This document shows, piece by piece, positions 9,097-17,977 of a DNA stretch of 64,000 bases. The translations under genes and the position numbers were made by a program. The stretch lies in NCBI RefSeq assembly GCF_042920265.1, contig NZ_JBDQZI010000017.1, positions 18,968 to 82,967 on the forward strand, written 5' to 3'. Under the pieces are notes generated by a model. It worked only from the letters and a program-made list of their open reading frames with translations, was not told where the DNA came from and searched no databases. Positions within the stretch are counted from its first letter, which is position 1. Each line of letters opens with the position of its first letter. The DNA is from Lysinibacillus_B sp042920265. GTDB lineage: Bacteria > Bacillota > Bacilli > Bacillales_A > Planococcaceae.

Positions 9097-9169
9097 TTGT
9101 GCTTATAAGTACTCATCAAACATACAAGCGCAAACAAATTAATCGCTTCTTCATCTATAAATCTATATA

Positions 9170-9185
9170 ATACCCGTATAGGTAT
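9170..9185 (+). promoter_or_regulatory. Possible operator overlapping the promoter of the DUF6526-type gene
   Basis: ATACC and GGTAT are separated by 6 bases, between two TATAAT-like boxes (9166-9171 and 9183-9188). The pattern recalls operators of CsoR/FrmR-type regulators, but the central GC tract is shorter, so the assignment is speculative. Confidence 0.25.
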
Positions 9186-9201
9186 AATAGGAGGTGAAGA
9201 A

Positions 9202-9636
9202 ATGAAACAGCAATCCGCAGCAAATCATACGAGATTTCATCCATTACAGCATTTTGTCTGGCTACCATTAAGCTTTGTTATGCTTTTGTCTATTATCATA
9301 TACATAGTTTATAATGTTATGCATAAAACATTTTCATTAGCATTGCTCCTTTTACTAGGTGTCGTAATATTAGCCATTATTCCAGGTATGCTTGCGCGTA
9401 TTTATGCGTTAACACTACAAGATCGTTTAATTCGTACAGAAGAACAATTGCGCTACTATATGTTAACAAATAAACGTATCGACAATCGCATTACAACGCA
9501 ACAACTAATCGCATTACGTTTTGCATCTGATGAAGAGTATGTACAACTAGTAGAAAGAACGTTAACAGAAAACCTATCACCAACAGATATTAAACAAGCT
9601 ATCCAAACATGGCGAGCTGATCACCATCGTGTGTAG
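9202..9636 (+). CDS. Membrane protein, DUF6526-like
   Basis: A 144-residue protein with two transmembrane helices (about residues 17-36 and 43-65) and a charged cytoplasmic C-terminal half containing DRLIRTEEQLRYYMLTNKRI and a late TDIKQAIQTWRADHHRV. It looks like the DUF6526 family of Bacillales, for which I know no function. AGGAGGTG lies 5 bases before the ATG. The MFS gene follows 47 bases later, after an AAGGT-type inverted repeat, so co-transcription is possible. Confidence 0.6.
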   Translation: MKQQSAANHTRFHPLQHFVWLPLSFVMLLSIIIYIVYNVMHKTFSLALLLLLGVVILAIIPGMLARIYALTLQDRLIRTEEQLRYYMLTNKRIDNRITTQQLIALRFASDEEYVQLVERTLTENLSPTDIKQAIQTWRADHHRV

Positions 9637-9683
9637 CAGTTTTATACCTTGTTAGATATAAGGTGTAGAAGGGAGTCGATTTC

Positions 9684-10985
9684 ATGAATCAAAAGAATTC
9701 CGCTGTGTTCGATCAATATATTAGCTCAACTGCTGCACAGCAAAAACTTTATAAACGGACATTAATCATCGTATTGATGTCTCAAATATTTGGCGGGGCA
9801 GGGCTTGCAGCGGGAATTACAGTAGGTGCTTTACTAGCAAAAGATATGTTAGGAACGGAAAGCTTTGCTGGCTTACCTTCTGCACTGTTTACACTCGGTT
9901 CAGCACTAGCCGCATTTATTGTAGGACGACTTTCACAACGGTTAGGACGTCGATACGGGCTCTCTTTTGGCTTCATCGCTGGAGGGATTGGGGCAATCGG
10001 TGTCATATTTGCGGCCAATATCAATAGTGTCGCATTATTATTTATTGCGTTATTTATTTACGGGGCAGGTACTTCGACAAACTTACAGGCACGCTATGCA
10101 GGAACCGATTTGGCCAATGAAAAGCAGCGCGCCACAGCGACAAGTATCGCCATGGTTGCTACAACATTTGGCGCCGTTGCAGGTCCAAATTTAGTGACAC
10201 CGATGGGGAAAGTAGCAATAGCTTTCGGTATGCCCGCTTTAACTGGACCGTTTATGTTAGCGGCAGTGGCTTATATTTTAGCTGGTCTGACATTGTTCAT
10301 TTATTTGCGTCCTGATCCATTACTTGTGGCGAAAGCGATCGCAGAACAACAAGAACAGCAACAGATGAAAACAACGAAGACAGCCAACGTCGTACAACAT
10401 AACGTAAATCGTATTGGTATTTTTGTTGGAGCCCTTGTATTAGTACTGTCACATGTGATTATGGTTGCGATTATGACGATGACACCGATTCATATGCAAG
10501 GACATGGCAGTAGCTTAAGCGCGATCGGCATGGTCATTGGATTACACGTTGCGGCGATGTATTTACCGTCACTCGGTACGGGATTACTTGTTGATAAAGT
10601 GGGACGCACATTTGTCGTCATTGCTTCTGGTATTACATTAGCATTAGCAGGCTTGTTAGCCGCTTTCGCACCAGGTGATTCCCTACTTTGGCTCGCCATT
10701 GCACTCATGTTATTAGGATTAGGTTGGAATTTTGGCTTAATTAGTGGGACAGCCATTATTATCGACTCCACGACGATTCACAACCGTGCCAAAACGCAAG
10801 GCTCCGTCGACGTATGGGTAGCCCTAGGAGGATCAGCTGGTAGTCTATTATCTGGTGTCGTAGTCGCCTATTCAAGCTATGCTTATTTAGGATTTATCGG
10901 TACTTACTTAGCCTTACTTTTAGTGCCTGTTGTTATTTGGGCTCGCATGAAACAAAAAAATAAAATCACGAATGCATCATCATAA
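9684..10985 (+). CDS. Major facilitator superfamily transporter
   Basis: A 433-residue protein with 12 predicted transmembrane segments and a cytoplasmic mid-loop rich in Gln and Lys (about residues 215-245). The loop 2-3 motif appears as GRLSQRLGRRYG, and GTGLLVDKVGRTFVVI is its repeat in the second half. A drug or metabolite exporter is likely, but the substrate is unknown. The ribosome-binding site GAAGGGAG precedes the ATG. It is followed by a bidirectional terminator shared with lytH. Confidence 0.8.
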   Translation: MNQKNSAVFDQYISSTAAQQKLYKRTLIIVLMSQIFGGAGLAAGITVGALLAKDMLGTESFAGLPSALFTLGSALAAFIVGRLSQRLGRRYGLSFGFIAGGIGAIGVIFAANINSVALLFIALFIYGAGTSTNLQARYAGTDLANEKQRATATSIAMVATTFGAVAGPNLVTPMGKVAIAFGMPALTGPFMLAAVAYILAGLTLFIYLRPDPLLVAKAIAEQQEQQQMKTTKTANVVQHNVNRIGIFVGALVLVLSHVIMVAIMTMTPIHMQGHGSSLSAIGMVIGLHVAAMYLPSLGTGLLVDKVGRTFVVIASGITLALAGLLAAFAPGDSLLWLAIALMLLGLGWNFGLISGTAIIIDSTTIHNRAKTQGSVDVWVALGGSAGSLLSGVVVAYSSYAYLGFIGTYLALLLVPVVIWARMKQKNKITNASS

Positions 10986-11020
10986 ACATTTTCAACGATT
11001 ATTTATAAAATATATCAAAC

Positions 11021-11050
11021 AAAACCAGCACAAGCAGTGCTGGTTTTAAT
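11021..11050. terminator. Bidirectional terminator between the MFS gene and lytH
   Basis: An 11-bp perfect stem AAAACCAGCAC/GTGCTGGTTTT with a 5-base loop, A-rich on one side and T-rich on the other. Confidence 0.85.
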
Positions 11051-11056
11051 TTTACA

Positions 11057-12052
11057 TTATTTTGCTGCTGCTTTAGATTGTCGTTCCCATTGTTTGAGGG
11101 ATGGGTATGGGTCAAATGCCCATTCTGTTCGCCCATTAAATTTATAAATACCGTAATGTAAGTGCGGTGGGAATTTACCTGATGTGCCCTCTTTCCCATA
11201 GCCAGAACTCCCCACATAACCAAGGATTGTACCTGGCTCGACGATATCTCCTACTTTAATGCCTTCGTTATAATAGGCGAGGTGGGCATAATAATGATAT
11301 GAATTATGGTTGTCCCGTACACCGATACGCCATCCACCGAAGTCATTCCATCCCATTACTTCCACAATACCATACGAGGTTGATAAAACAGGCGTGCCAT
11401 AGCTAGCGAAAATATCGGTCCCTTCATGAATCCTTCTTCCACCCCAGCCTCGATTAGCACCCCACGTTCCTTTATAACTATAATGATGCTTTACGGGAAT
11501 TGGAAAGGCATGTGTATCTAAATCAATCGTATTATAATGTTTATAGAGCTTTGCCATCGTGACAATTTGGTTCACGGCTTTTTCACTTTGGTAATATTCC
11601 CACAGCGCTAATTTAAAGTTTTCTTCCCCTAATCCAAATTGTCCTAAATAGCTCGCCATCGTAAAGAGGATATCTTCATCATCATCACGACTTGCCACGC
11701 CATCACTATTTCCATCCAGTCCCATCCCACCAAAATAACCGATCGTCACGGGAGATGTATCGTCACTTGATGGATTTAATGGACCCGACCAGTATTCCTC
11801 TGAAAACTGGATAGCGATTAGACTGTCGCGCTTCGGAATATCAGAACGAACCGATTGTATATTTCGTTCGTATTGGTCAACAGCAGCTAAAAAGTACCAA
11901 GGAACAAGTAACTCTCCGAAATGTACGTAATGCGCGAGGCGTTGCTCCAAAGTTTCTTCCTGAGATGGCTCTTCATTTGCTGATGCACTCGTTGAAAAAA
12001 CAGTGTTCCCCAACATAATTAATGCCAAAAAGGGAACAATATATCGCTCCAA
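11057..12052 (-). CDS. lytH: L-Ala--D-Glu endopeptidase, LytH type (M23 metallopeptidase)
   Basis: A 331-residue secreted peptidase with a signal segment (YIVPFLALIMLGNTVFSTSASA). An N-terminal domain includes WYFLAAVDQYERNI and a calcium-site-like DGNSDGVASRDDDED loop. The C-terminal M23 domain has the zinc motif RRIHEGTD and the late HLHYGIY. Length and sequence agree with B. subtilis LytH (YunA), a sporulation enzyme that trims cortex side chains to single L-Ala. The start is TTG at 12052 with AAGGAGG 9 bases upstream. In B. subtilis it is sigma-K controlled; I see no convincing sigma-K promoter here. Confidence 0.85.
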   Translation of the reverse strand: MERYIVPFLALIMLGNTVFSTSASANEEPSQEETLEQRLAHYVHFGELLVPWYFLAAVDQYERNIQSVRSDIPKRDSLIAIQFSEEYWSGPLNPSSDDTSPVTIGYFGGMGLDGNSDGVASRDDDEDILFTMASYLGQFGLGEENFKLALWEYYQSEKAVNQIVTMAKLYKHYNTIDLDTHAFPIPVKHHYSYKGTWGANRGWGGRRIHEGTDIFASYGTPVLSTSYGIVEVMGWNDFGGWRIGVRDNHNSYHYYAHLAYYNEGIKVGDIVEPGTILGYVGSSGYGKEGTSGKFPPHLHYGIYKFNGRTEWAFDPYPSLKQWERQSKAAAK

Positions 12053-12296
12053 GAGACCAAACCTCCTTTTCCATTTTCGTTAGGATAACCGAATTTTTGT
12101 TTCCTATGAGATAATGTTAATTTTTTACACATTTTATTAGTAGTAAATCTTCCTTTTTATTGCACTTTTCTCTTATCAAAACTTTACTTAAAATTTGCCT
12201 TTGTATATCTTTACCCTTTTCATGCATATCCTTTATAAATACACACCTATTTAGATGAACTCCGTTTCTCTATCCTACTACGGAGGTGTAATGGTA

Positions 12297-13136
12297 TTGA
12301 TTAAAATTACAGCAGATAGCACTTGCGACCTTCCTCCAAACATTTTGAATGCATTAAACATTACAGTCACCCCGTTACATGTTTTAGTAGATCACGTCAA
12401 CTTCCGTGATGGTATCGATATCACACAACAAGATCTATTTAAGTATGTCGAGGTAGAAAATAAAAAATGTACAACAGCGGCTATTAATATTTATGAATAT
12501 GAGGAATTTTTTGCCCCATTTGCAAAAGCATACGAGGCCGTCATTCATATTAATGTAGGTGCTCGGTTTTCTTCCTGTTATGCAAATGCAAAAATGGCAG
12601 CACAACGTTTCGATAATGTCTATATTATCGATTCACAAAATTTTTCAACTGGTAGTGGGCACCTTGTATATGATGCGGCCTTATTAGCAAAACAAGGCTA
12701 TCCCGCTGAGGAAATTGTCGAGAAGATTGAAGCAATTGTCCCAAAGCTTGATACAAGTTTTGTCATGAATCGTTTAGATTATTTAAAAAAAGGTGGTCGT
12801 TGTACAAATATTGAACTATTTGCCACAACATTATTAAAAATTAAACCTGCGATTGAAGTAAGGAATGGAGAAATGATAGTAGGTAAAAAATATCGTGGTC
12901 CTCTTTTAAAATGCTTAGAAAACTATATAAAAGACCGATTACAAAACAATAGAGATATCGATTATAGTCGATTATTTATTACACATTCGATGTGTCCACC
13001 TGAAATCGTTGAACAAGTGAAAGCTTCGGTTATTCAATATGTACAGTTTCATGAAGTCATCGAAGCCTATGCTGGTACGGCACTATCGGTACATGCTGGT
13101 CCCCACACACTCGGCCTTTTCTATAAGCGAAAATAA
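12297..13136 (+). CDS. DegV family fatty-acid-binding protein
   Basis: A 279-residue cytosolic protein that begins IKITADSTCDLPP, the usual DegV start. It carries GARFSSCYANAKMAA, the fatty-acid-contacting IDSQNFSTGSGHLVYDAA and RLDYLKKGGRCT. DegV-fold FakB proteins hold a fatty acid for phosphorylation by FakA. I chose TTG at 12297 because GGAGG lies 10 bases before it. The ATG at 12291 is only about 4 bases from that site. Confidence 0.85.
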   Translation: MIKITADSTCDLPPNILNALNITVTPLHVLVDHVNFRDGIDITQQDLFKYVEVENKKCTTAAINIYEYEEFFAPFAKAYEAVIHINVGARFSSCYANAKMAAQRFDNVYIIDSQNFSTGSGHLVYDAALLAKQGYPAEEIVEKIEAIVPKLDTSFVMNRLDYLKKGGRCTNIELFATTLLKIKPAIEVRNGEMIVGKKYRGPLLKCLENYIKDRLQNNRDIDYSRLFITHSMCPPEIVEQVKASVIQYVQFHEVIEAYAGTALSVHAGPHTLGLFYKRK

Positions 13137-13287
13137 ACCTTTTTCTAACCGGTGTAATCGATTACTTTATAAGGAATCGTTTACGCTTTTTTATTGACCA
13201 AAAAAATTTCAAGTGTTTTACCTAATTTTAATATTCGTGTGTTTACATTAATTTTATATCCAGGAAAAATAGAAAGGTCGATTTTTT

Positions 13288-14121
13288 ATGAATTTAAAAG
13301 CTTTTGTTGAACACCCACTCTTTTCAAAGGCTATTATGACATTCATTGTTATTAATGCTATTTTGATTGGTCTAGAAACGTATCCAACGATTTATAATGA
13401 TAACCAAATGTTTTTCAAAGTGTTTGATATTGCTTTACTGAGTATTTTTACAATCGAGATTATATTAAAAATAATCGTTTATAAAGGAAAATTCTTTGTA
13501 AATGGTTGGAATGTATTTGATTTTACGATTGTAGCACTCAGTCTTCTTTTTATCGGCTCAAGCTTTATTAGTGTCCTACGTATTTTACGTGTGCTACGTA
13601 TACTACGAACATTATCGACCTTCCCTTCATTACGTAGAATCGTCAATGCTTTATTTATGTCTATTCCAATTATGGGGAGTACTTTATTTTTGATGATGAT
13701 TATGTTTTATATTTATAGCATTATCGGTACCCTGTTTTTTGGTAACACATCTCCTGAGTATTTTGGAAATTTGCAGCTCTCACTGTTAACATTATTCCAA
13801 GTATTTACGCTTGAATCATGGGCAAGTGCCATATTCCGCCCAATTTTCGACACACATAGCTGGGCGTGGATGTATTTTGCAAGCTTCATTATTTCCAGTG
13901 CATTTATTGTGGCAAATATCTTCTTCGGGGAACTTGTCAATAACGCGCAAAAACTATCTACAGAGCTGGAAACAGAAAACAATGCGATTGTCAATGAGCT
14001 GGATAGTGTACAAACAGAACTAATGAAATTACACAAACAAAACCAATTACTCCATATGAAATTAGATAAAGTGACAAGACTAATGGAAGAAACAACTAAA
14101 GAAAAGGCACATGAAATATAG
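13288..14121 (+). CDS. Voltage-gated sodium channel, NaChBac family
   Basis: A 277-residue six-helix channel subunit. S4 carries four regularly spaced arginines (R98, R101, R104, R107 in VLRILRVLRILRTL), followed by the PSLRRIV linker. The pore has the selectivity filter TLESWAS at 174-180, identical to that of NaChBac with E176 as ring glutamate, and S6 is FIISSAFIVANIFFGELVNNA. A C-terminal coiled coil (about 225-270) favours a tetramer. NaChBac-like channels of Bacillales support motility and pH homeostasis. The gene stands alone; an AAAGG site precedes the ATG. Confidence 0.92.
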   Translation: MNLKAFVEHPLFSKAIMTFIVINAILIGLETYPTIYNDNQMFFKVFDIALLSIFTIEIILKIIVYKGKFFVNGWNVFDFTIVALSLLFIGSSFISVLRILRVLRILRTLSTFPSLRRIVNALFMSIPIMGSTLFLMMIMFYIYSIIGTLFFGNTSPEYFGNLQLSLLTLFQVFTLESWASAIFRPIFDTHSWAWMYFASFIISSAFIVANIFFGELVNNAQKLSTELETENNAIVNELDSVQTELMKLHKQNQLLHMKLDKVTRLMEETTKEKAHEI

Positions 14122-14140
14122 ATTAATCCCAAATTACAAA

Positions 14141-14172
14141 AATCCACCTCGCTTACGGAGGTGGATTGATCA
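14141..14172 (-). terminator. Terminator of the chemoreceptor gene
   Basis: A 10-bp stem AATCCACCTC/GAGGTGGATT with a 7-base loop. On the minus strand it is followed by TTTTTG. Confidence 0.8.
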
Positions 14173-15870
14173 TTACAATTTAAATTGTTGTACTTCTGCA
14201 TTCAATTGTTCAGCTAAAGCCGCTAATTGATCGGCACTTCTTACGACTTCTTCCATCGTGCTTACCGTTTCCTCTGTCGTGGCTGTCGTCTGTTCTACAC
14301 CAGCAGCCGATTCCTCAGAAATGGATGCAATCTCGTCAATGGATGTACCGATTTCTTCTGTACTTGCTAATACATTATTTAAGTTAGCTGCAATCGTATC
14401 GATACTCTTAATCATATATTCTACAGCCCCAGAAATATCATTAAACGTTTCATTTGTTTCAGTAATTTGTTCCGTTCCTTTTTTCACTTCATTATAGCCA
14501 TCTTGCAGTGAACGCGTGACATTCCCTGTTTCTTGTTGGATACGGCTTACAATCGCTGAAATATCTGCTACTGAGAATTGTACTTGCTCTGCCAGCTTAC
14601 GTACTTCATCTGCTACAACCGCGAACCCTTTCCCATGCTCTCCTGCACGTGCTGCTTCAATAGCGGCATTTAGTGCAAGTAAGTTCGTTTGATTTGAAAT
14701 ATCGTCAATAACAGATACAAGTTTTGAAATTTCTGCTGATTGCTCATTGAGGTCCTCTACTTTGCGAACTGACTCTAATACAATCTCATTGATGGTAGAC
14801 ATTTGATCTGTTGAGCTCATCATCAACCCTTTACCAGATTCCGTTAACTTTTGAACCTCATTGGAATGATTTTTTAGTTCAATACCTTCTTGCGTTGTTT
14901 CTTGAATACGATGTGAAAATGTACGCATCGCTTCCGCTAAGTCTCCAGCAGTTGATGCTTGTGTTTCTGTACCCGCCGCAAGCTCCTGCATTGTATAGAC
15001 GACTTGCTCTGCTCCTGTTTTTACTTCATTTGAAGATTGTGCTAACTCTTCACTGCTTGAAGCAACGGTTACAGAAACTTCAGAAATCGATTGAATTGTG
15101 GATTTTAACTTATCATTCATACCATTTGCTGCTGTCATTAATGTACCCACTTCATCACGACGTTGCCCTACCTGTAACGGTTCATTGCCTAAATGACCAT
15201 CTGCTAGCTGTTGCATTCGATCTGCTACTGCTTGGATTGGTCTTGAAATTTGATTCGCTGTTAACATCGCTAATACAATACCAATTACAGTGATGGCTAA
15301 ACTAACGACTAGCCCTATTATTTTATTATTTGAACTTGTCTGTACTACATCATTTCCAACTGTTTCAATGCTCTGTGCTCGTTCACTCGCAATTTGCTCA
15401 TAACCCGTTCGAACTTCTGTGACAAGACTGTTAATCGCCGTTAAGTTTTTAAGTGCCTGTTCTGCATCACCGCTTTGGTACACAGCAAATACATCATTTT
15501 CTACCCCATTACTCCATGTGCGTGCCGTTTCGACTAACTTATTCCGTTCTTCTGTATTCACATATTGCTCAATGATGGCGTTATTTTCTTCTGCCAGTTT
15601 ACGATATTCATTAAACACATCTATGTAAGTAGCATCACCTGTAATTACATAACTTAATGCTGCGGATAATCGAACACTCACTGAAGTGGCTAAATTTTGA
15701 CTTGCGTTTAAGATAACAATATCTTCTTCTACGAGGGATTCTGCTTTATTTTCCATTTGCGTATTAGAGAAAAAATTGTAACCTGCAAATATAGCAAGAA
15801 ATACTAGTAAAATAATAAATACACTTAGAATACGCATTTTAAGTGATCTAAAATTGAGTAAAGCTAACAT
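14173..15870 (-). CDS. Methyl-accepting chemotaxis protein
   Basis: A 565-residue receptor: N-terminal membrane helix (about 12-32), an extracytoplasmic helical bundle of about 150 residues (four-helix-bundle MCP type), a second helix (IIGLVVSLAITVIGIVLAML, about 183-205), a HAMP domain and a long coiled-coil signalling domain. The tip reads QTNLLALNAAIEAARAG and continues into HGKGFAVVADEVRKLAEQ, the CheA/CheW contact hairpin. Methylation regions flank it. The ligand is unknown. The ATG follows AAGGAAGG. The gene is single with its own terminator. Confidence 0.93.
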   Translation of the reverse strand: MLALLNFRSLKMRILSVFIILLVFLAIFAGYNFFSNTQMENKAESLVEEDIVILNASQNLATSVSVRLSAALSYVITGDATYIDVFNEYRKLAEENNAIIEQYVNTEERNKLVETARTWSNGVENDVFAVYQSGDAEQALKNLTAINSLVTEVRTGYEQIASERAQSIETVGNDVVQTSSNNKIIGLVVSLAITVIGIVLAMLTANQISRPIQAVADRMQQLADGHLGNEPLQVGQRRDEVGTLMTAANGMNDKLKSTIQSISEVSVTVASSSEELAQSSNEVKTGAEQVVYTMQELAAGTETQASTAGDLAEAMRTFSHRIQETTQEGIELKNHSNEVQKLTESGKGLMMSSTDQMSTINEIVLESVRKVEDLNEQSAEISKLVSVIDDISNQTNLLALNAAIEAARAGEHGKGFAVVADEVRKLAEQVQFSVADISAIVSRIQQETGNVTRSLQDGYNEVKKGTEQITETNETFNDISGAVEYMIKSIDTIAANLNNVLASTEEIGTSIDEIASISEESAAGVEQTTATTEETVSTMEEVVRSADQLAALAEQLNAEVQQFKL

Positions 15871-16154
15871 TTAAAAAACTTTCCTTCCTTTTTAGATTAT
15901 TTTTCATATTATAACAAATACTATTCTATAACGATTCTTATAATGATTTCAAAAGTTTTTCTAATATACTGTAAAAAAGGTGTTTTTGGCATAACGGGCG
16001 TATAAATAGTTATTAACACCTTATTCCTAATAGGGTATTAGAACTATATGACCAAACTTTACTAATATAACACTATTTTTATTAGTATAAGAAAACTAGA
16101 AATAATCTATAAGATATAGTAAATATAATTTCAACAATTTAGTGCCATTCAAAG
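15871..16154. other. AT-rich intergenic region with CTAATA inverted repeats
   Basis: Between an MFS gene end and the chemoreceptor start, both on the minus strand. It holds CTAATA-GGG-TATTAG (16027-16041) and TACTAATA-N12-TATTAGTA (16060-16087). These could be weak terminators for the MFS gene or operators. I see no gene and no clear sigma-D promoter. Confidence 0.4.
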
Positions 16155-17333
16155 TTAGCGTGATAACCTCTTTGGATGTTTAAATCGATAATACACATTT
16201 GCACATAAGCCGATACATAAAATACTTGCCATTAATAATAAAAAACTCACGCCTTCTGCAAGTTGTAAATAAAGCCCGCCTAATGTGGGTCCACTTAGAC
16301 TACCCAAACTAAAGAAAATCCCACAAAGTAGGTTGCCTGTCGGAAGTAACTCTTTCGGCGTTAAATCGGCCATATACGTAATCCCTAATGAAAAGAGAGA
16401 GCCCACACTCATACCTGCAAAGGCAAAAATAGTAATCATCATCCAAGCCGAATGCTCGAAGTAACTACAGAAGAAAAACAAGATGGTGCCGCTGAAAAGC
16501 CCTCCTACAATCACGTTACTTCTCCCAATTTTATCGCCTAATATGCCAAGTGGAAGTTGTGTCACGATTGCCCCTATTGAAAAAGCCGTTAACATTAACG
16601 AGACAGTTGTTACATCAAAATCCAGTCGCAATGCATAAACAGGAAATAACGAGTTAATAGAAGATTCCAAAAAGCCATAGACAAACGGTGGTAAGAAAGC
16701 AATCCAGCTAAATGTAAACACTAATTTATACCGTTGCCATCCTGTACTTGCCGCATCTCCTTTTAATGCTGCTGGATGCTCATTTTTGACAAAGAATACA
16801 AGGGACCAAGCTAAAAGACAAAGCACGCTCGAAATGATAAATGGCAATGCTTCTGACACTTCGACAAGATTGACAAATAACGGTCCTACAGCAAAGCCAA
16901 TCCCAAAGGATAAGCCGTAAATAGACATTTTCTTTCCTAGATTGCCGTTATTAGCATCGGATGTCACCCATGTTTGTGTTGCAAAGTGTAACGCATGATC
17001 TCCAATACCAATCAGCATGCGTAATAAAAACCAAAATGTCGCTGATTTCCAAAACGGGAATAGGAAAAGTGCTATAAACACGAGTGCACCGCCTATTAAA
17101 ATAATTGGTTTATACCCATACTTTCTTAATGGCTGTTCTATAAAAGGAGAGATCAATAAAGTCCCTATATATAAACCCGTTGCATTTAATCCATTAAGAA
17201 AGGATGAGACGCCATCTGTTTCAAAAATAACGGAAATAAGCGGAAGTAACATTCCTTGTGAAAAACCTGAAATCGATACGATAATGACTAAAATCCAAAA
17301 CTTTCGTTGTTCATAATTTGAGATACTGTTCAT
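16155..17333 (-). CDS. Major facilitator superfamily efflux transporter
   Basis: A 392-residue, 12-segment transporter beginning NSISNYEQRKFWILVIIVSI. The second-half loop motif LPLGILGDKIGRSNVIVGG and the first-half IEQPLRKYGYKPIILIGGAL are typical of MFS drug exporters. ATG 17333 is preferred, with GGTGGAGG 5 bases upstream; the upstream GTG at 17345 overlaps that site. The gene lies about 80 bases beyond a short-ORF-plus-terminator leader and no good promoter is visible between them, which suggests attenuation control. The substrate is unknown. Confidence 0.78.
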   Translation of the reverse strand: MNSISNYEQRKFWILVIIVSISGFSQGMLLPLISVIFETDGVSSFLNGLNATGLYIGTLLISPFIEQPLRKYGYKPIILIGGALVFIALFLFPFWKSATFWFLLRMLIGIGDHALHFATQTWVTSDANNGNLGKKMSIYGLSFGIGFAVGPLFVNLVEVSEALPFIISSVLCLLAWSLVFFVKNEHPAALKGDAASTGWQRYKLVFTFSWIAFLPPFVYGFLESSINSLFPVYALRLDFDVTTVSLMLTAFSIGAIVTQLPLGILGDKIGRSNVIVGGLFSGTILFFFCSYFEHSAWMMITIFAFAGMSVGSLFSLGITYMADLTPKELLPTGNLLCGIFFSLGSLSGPTLGGLYLQLAEGVSFLLLMASILCIGLCANVYYRFKHPKRLSR

Positions 17334-17411
17334 ACTTGCCTCCACCTACTTCGATATCCGTACTATCTTATCATAGGATCTAAACAGGTATGTTAGCTAA
17401 ATTTTTCTCAT

Positions 17412-17458
17412 ACTAAAAAACCCTAGCAAACTTTATGTTTAAAAGTTTACTAGGGTTT
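17412..17458 (-). terminator. Intrinsic terminator in the leader of the MFS gene
   Basis: A 17-position stem, 16 paired (AAACCCTAG-x-AAACTTT with its complement), a 7-base loop and TTTTTT after it on the minus strand. It sits between a 10-codon ORF and the MFS start, where an attenuator would be. Confidence 0.75.
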
Positions 17459-17492
17459 CAACTATTCCTATGGATCATAATGATTAAAAAGC

Positions 17493-17525
17493 TTAATCGG
17501 CAAGCTCAGCCGAAAAATCCTTCAT
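17493..17525 (-). CDS. Possible 10-residue leader peptide (MKDFSAELAD)
   Basis: A short frame with a very strong, slightly close AAGGAGGGAGG site in front of its ATG and a TAA stop. Two small hairpins (TCGGC/GCCGA and GATTAA/TTAATC) start inside it, then the terminator follows. A TTTACA-N17-TAGATT promoter is possible near 17640-17610. The layout resembles ribosome-stalling leaders of antibiotic-resistance genes, but peptide function is inference. Confidence 0.4.
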   Translation of the reverse strand: MKDFSAELAD

Positions 17526-17747
17526 CCTCCCTCCTTTTCCTGTGGGATTGAGTGTTCATTGTTTCGTATTTTCCATCCCCCCTTGTATTTGATATCTATA
17601 ATCTATCACAATACTTCAATTTTGTAAATATTCAAAATTCAATAATAAGGTATGAAATTACTAAATTTCTCTCCATGCGATACAAACATTGAAATTTACA
17701 TAAAAATTCGCTACGATAGCCTTAACAGTTGAAAGGTGGCACATCTT

Positions 17748-17936
17748 ATGTCAAATCCGCTTACAAACAAAGAACAGCAAGTAACTTATTTAAAAGAACG
17801 TTTAGAAATTTTTTTAGAAGTATTAGATGCAATTGACCCAGAAACAACAGATTTAGAAGATATCGACCGCTTAATCAAAATGATGGATGATTTAGAAGAA
17901 AAAATGGATCAATTCCAATCGCGCGACGAAAAATAA
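17748..17936 (+). CDS. SE1561 family small protein
   Basis: A 62-residue acidic, helical cytosolic protein (SNPLTNKEQQVTYLKERLEI, then DLEDIDRLIKMMDDLEEKMDQF). It fits the SE1561 family of Bacillales and staphylococci, whose role I do not know. ATG 17748 has GAAAGGTGG 8 bases upstream; the in-frame GTG at 17736 lies inside that site. A perfect terminator follows directly. Confidence 0.75.
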   Translation: MSNPLTNKEQQVTYLKERLEIFLEVLDAIDPETTDLEDIDRLIKMMDDLEEKMDQFQSRDEK

Positions 17937-17941
17937 ATGGT

Positions 17942-17977
17942 GAGGTAACATTACGTACTCGTAATGTTACCTCTTTT
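17942..17977 (+). terminator. Terminator between the SE1561 gene and the DUF1963 gene
   Basis: A 14-bp perfect stem GAGGTAACATTACG/CGTAATGTTACCTC, TACT loop, then a seven-T run. Confidence 0.9.

Noticed and set aside
12062..12140. Possible sigma-K promoter for lytH (CATAGGAAA)
   Set aside because: The expected AC at -35 is missing at 16-17 bases, so support is too low.
17409..17415. CATACTA overlapping the MFS leader terminator
   Set aside because: No plus-strand gene begins within 300 bases; the overlap with the terminator explains the sequence.
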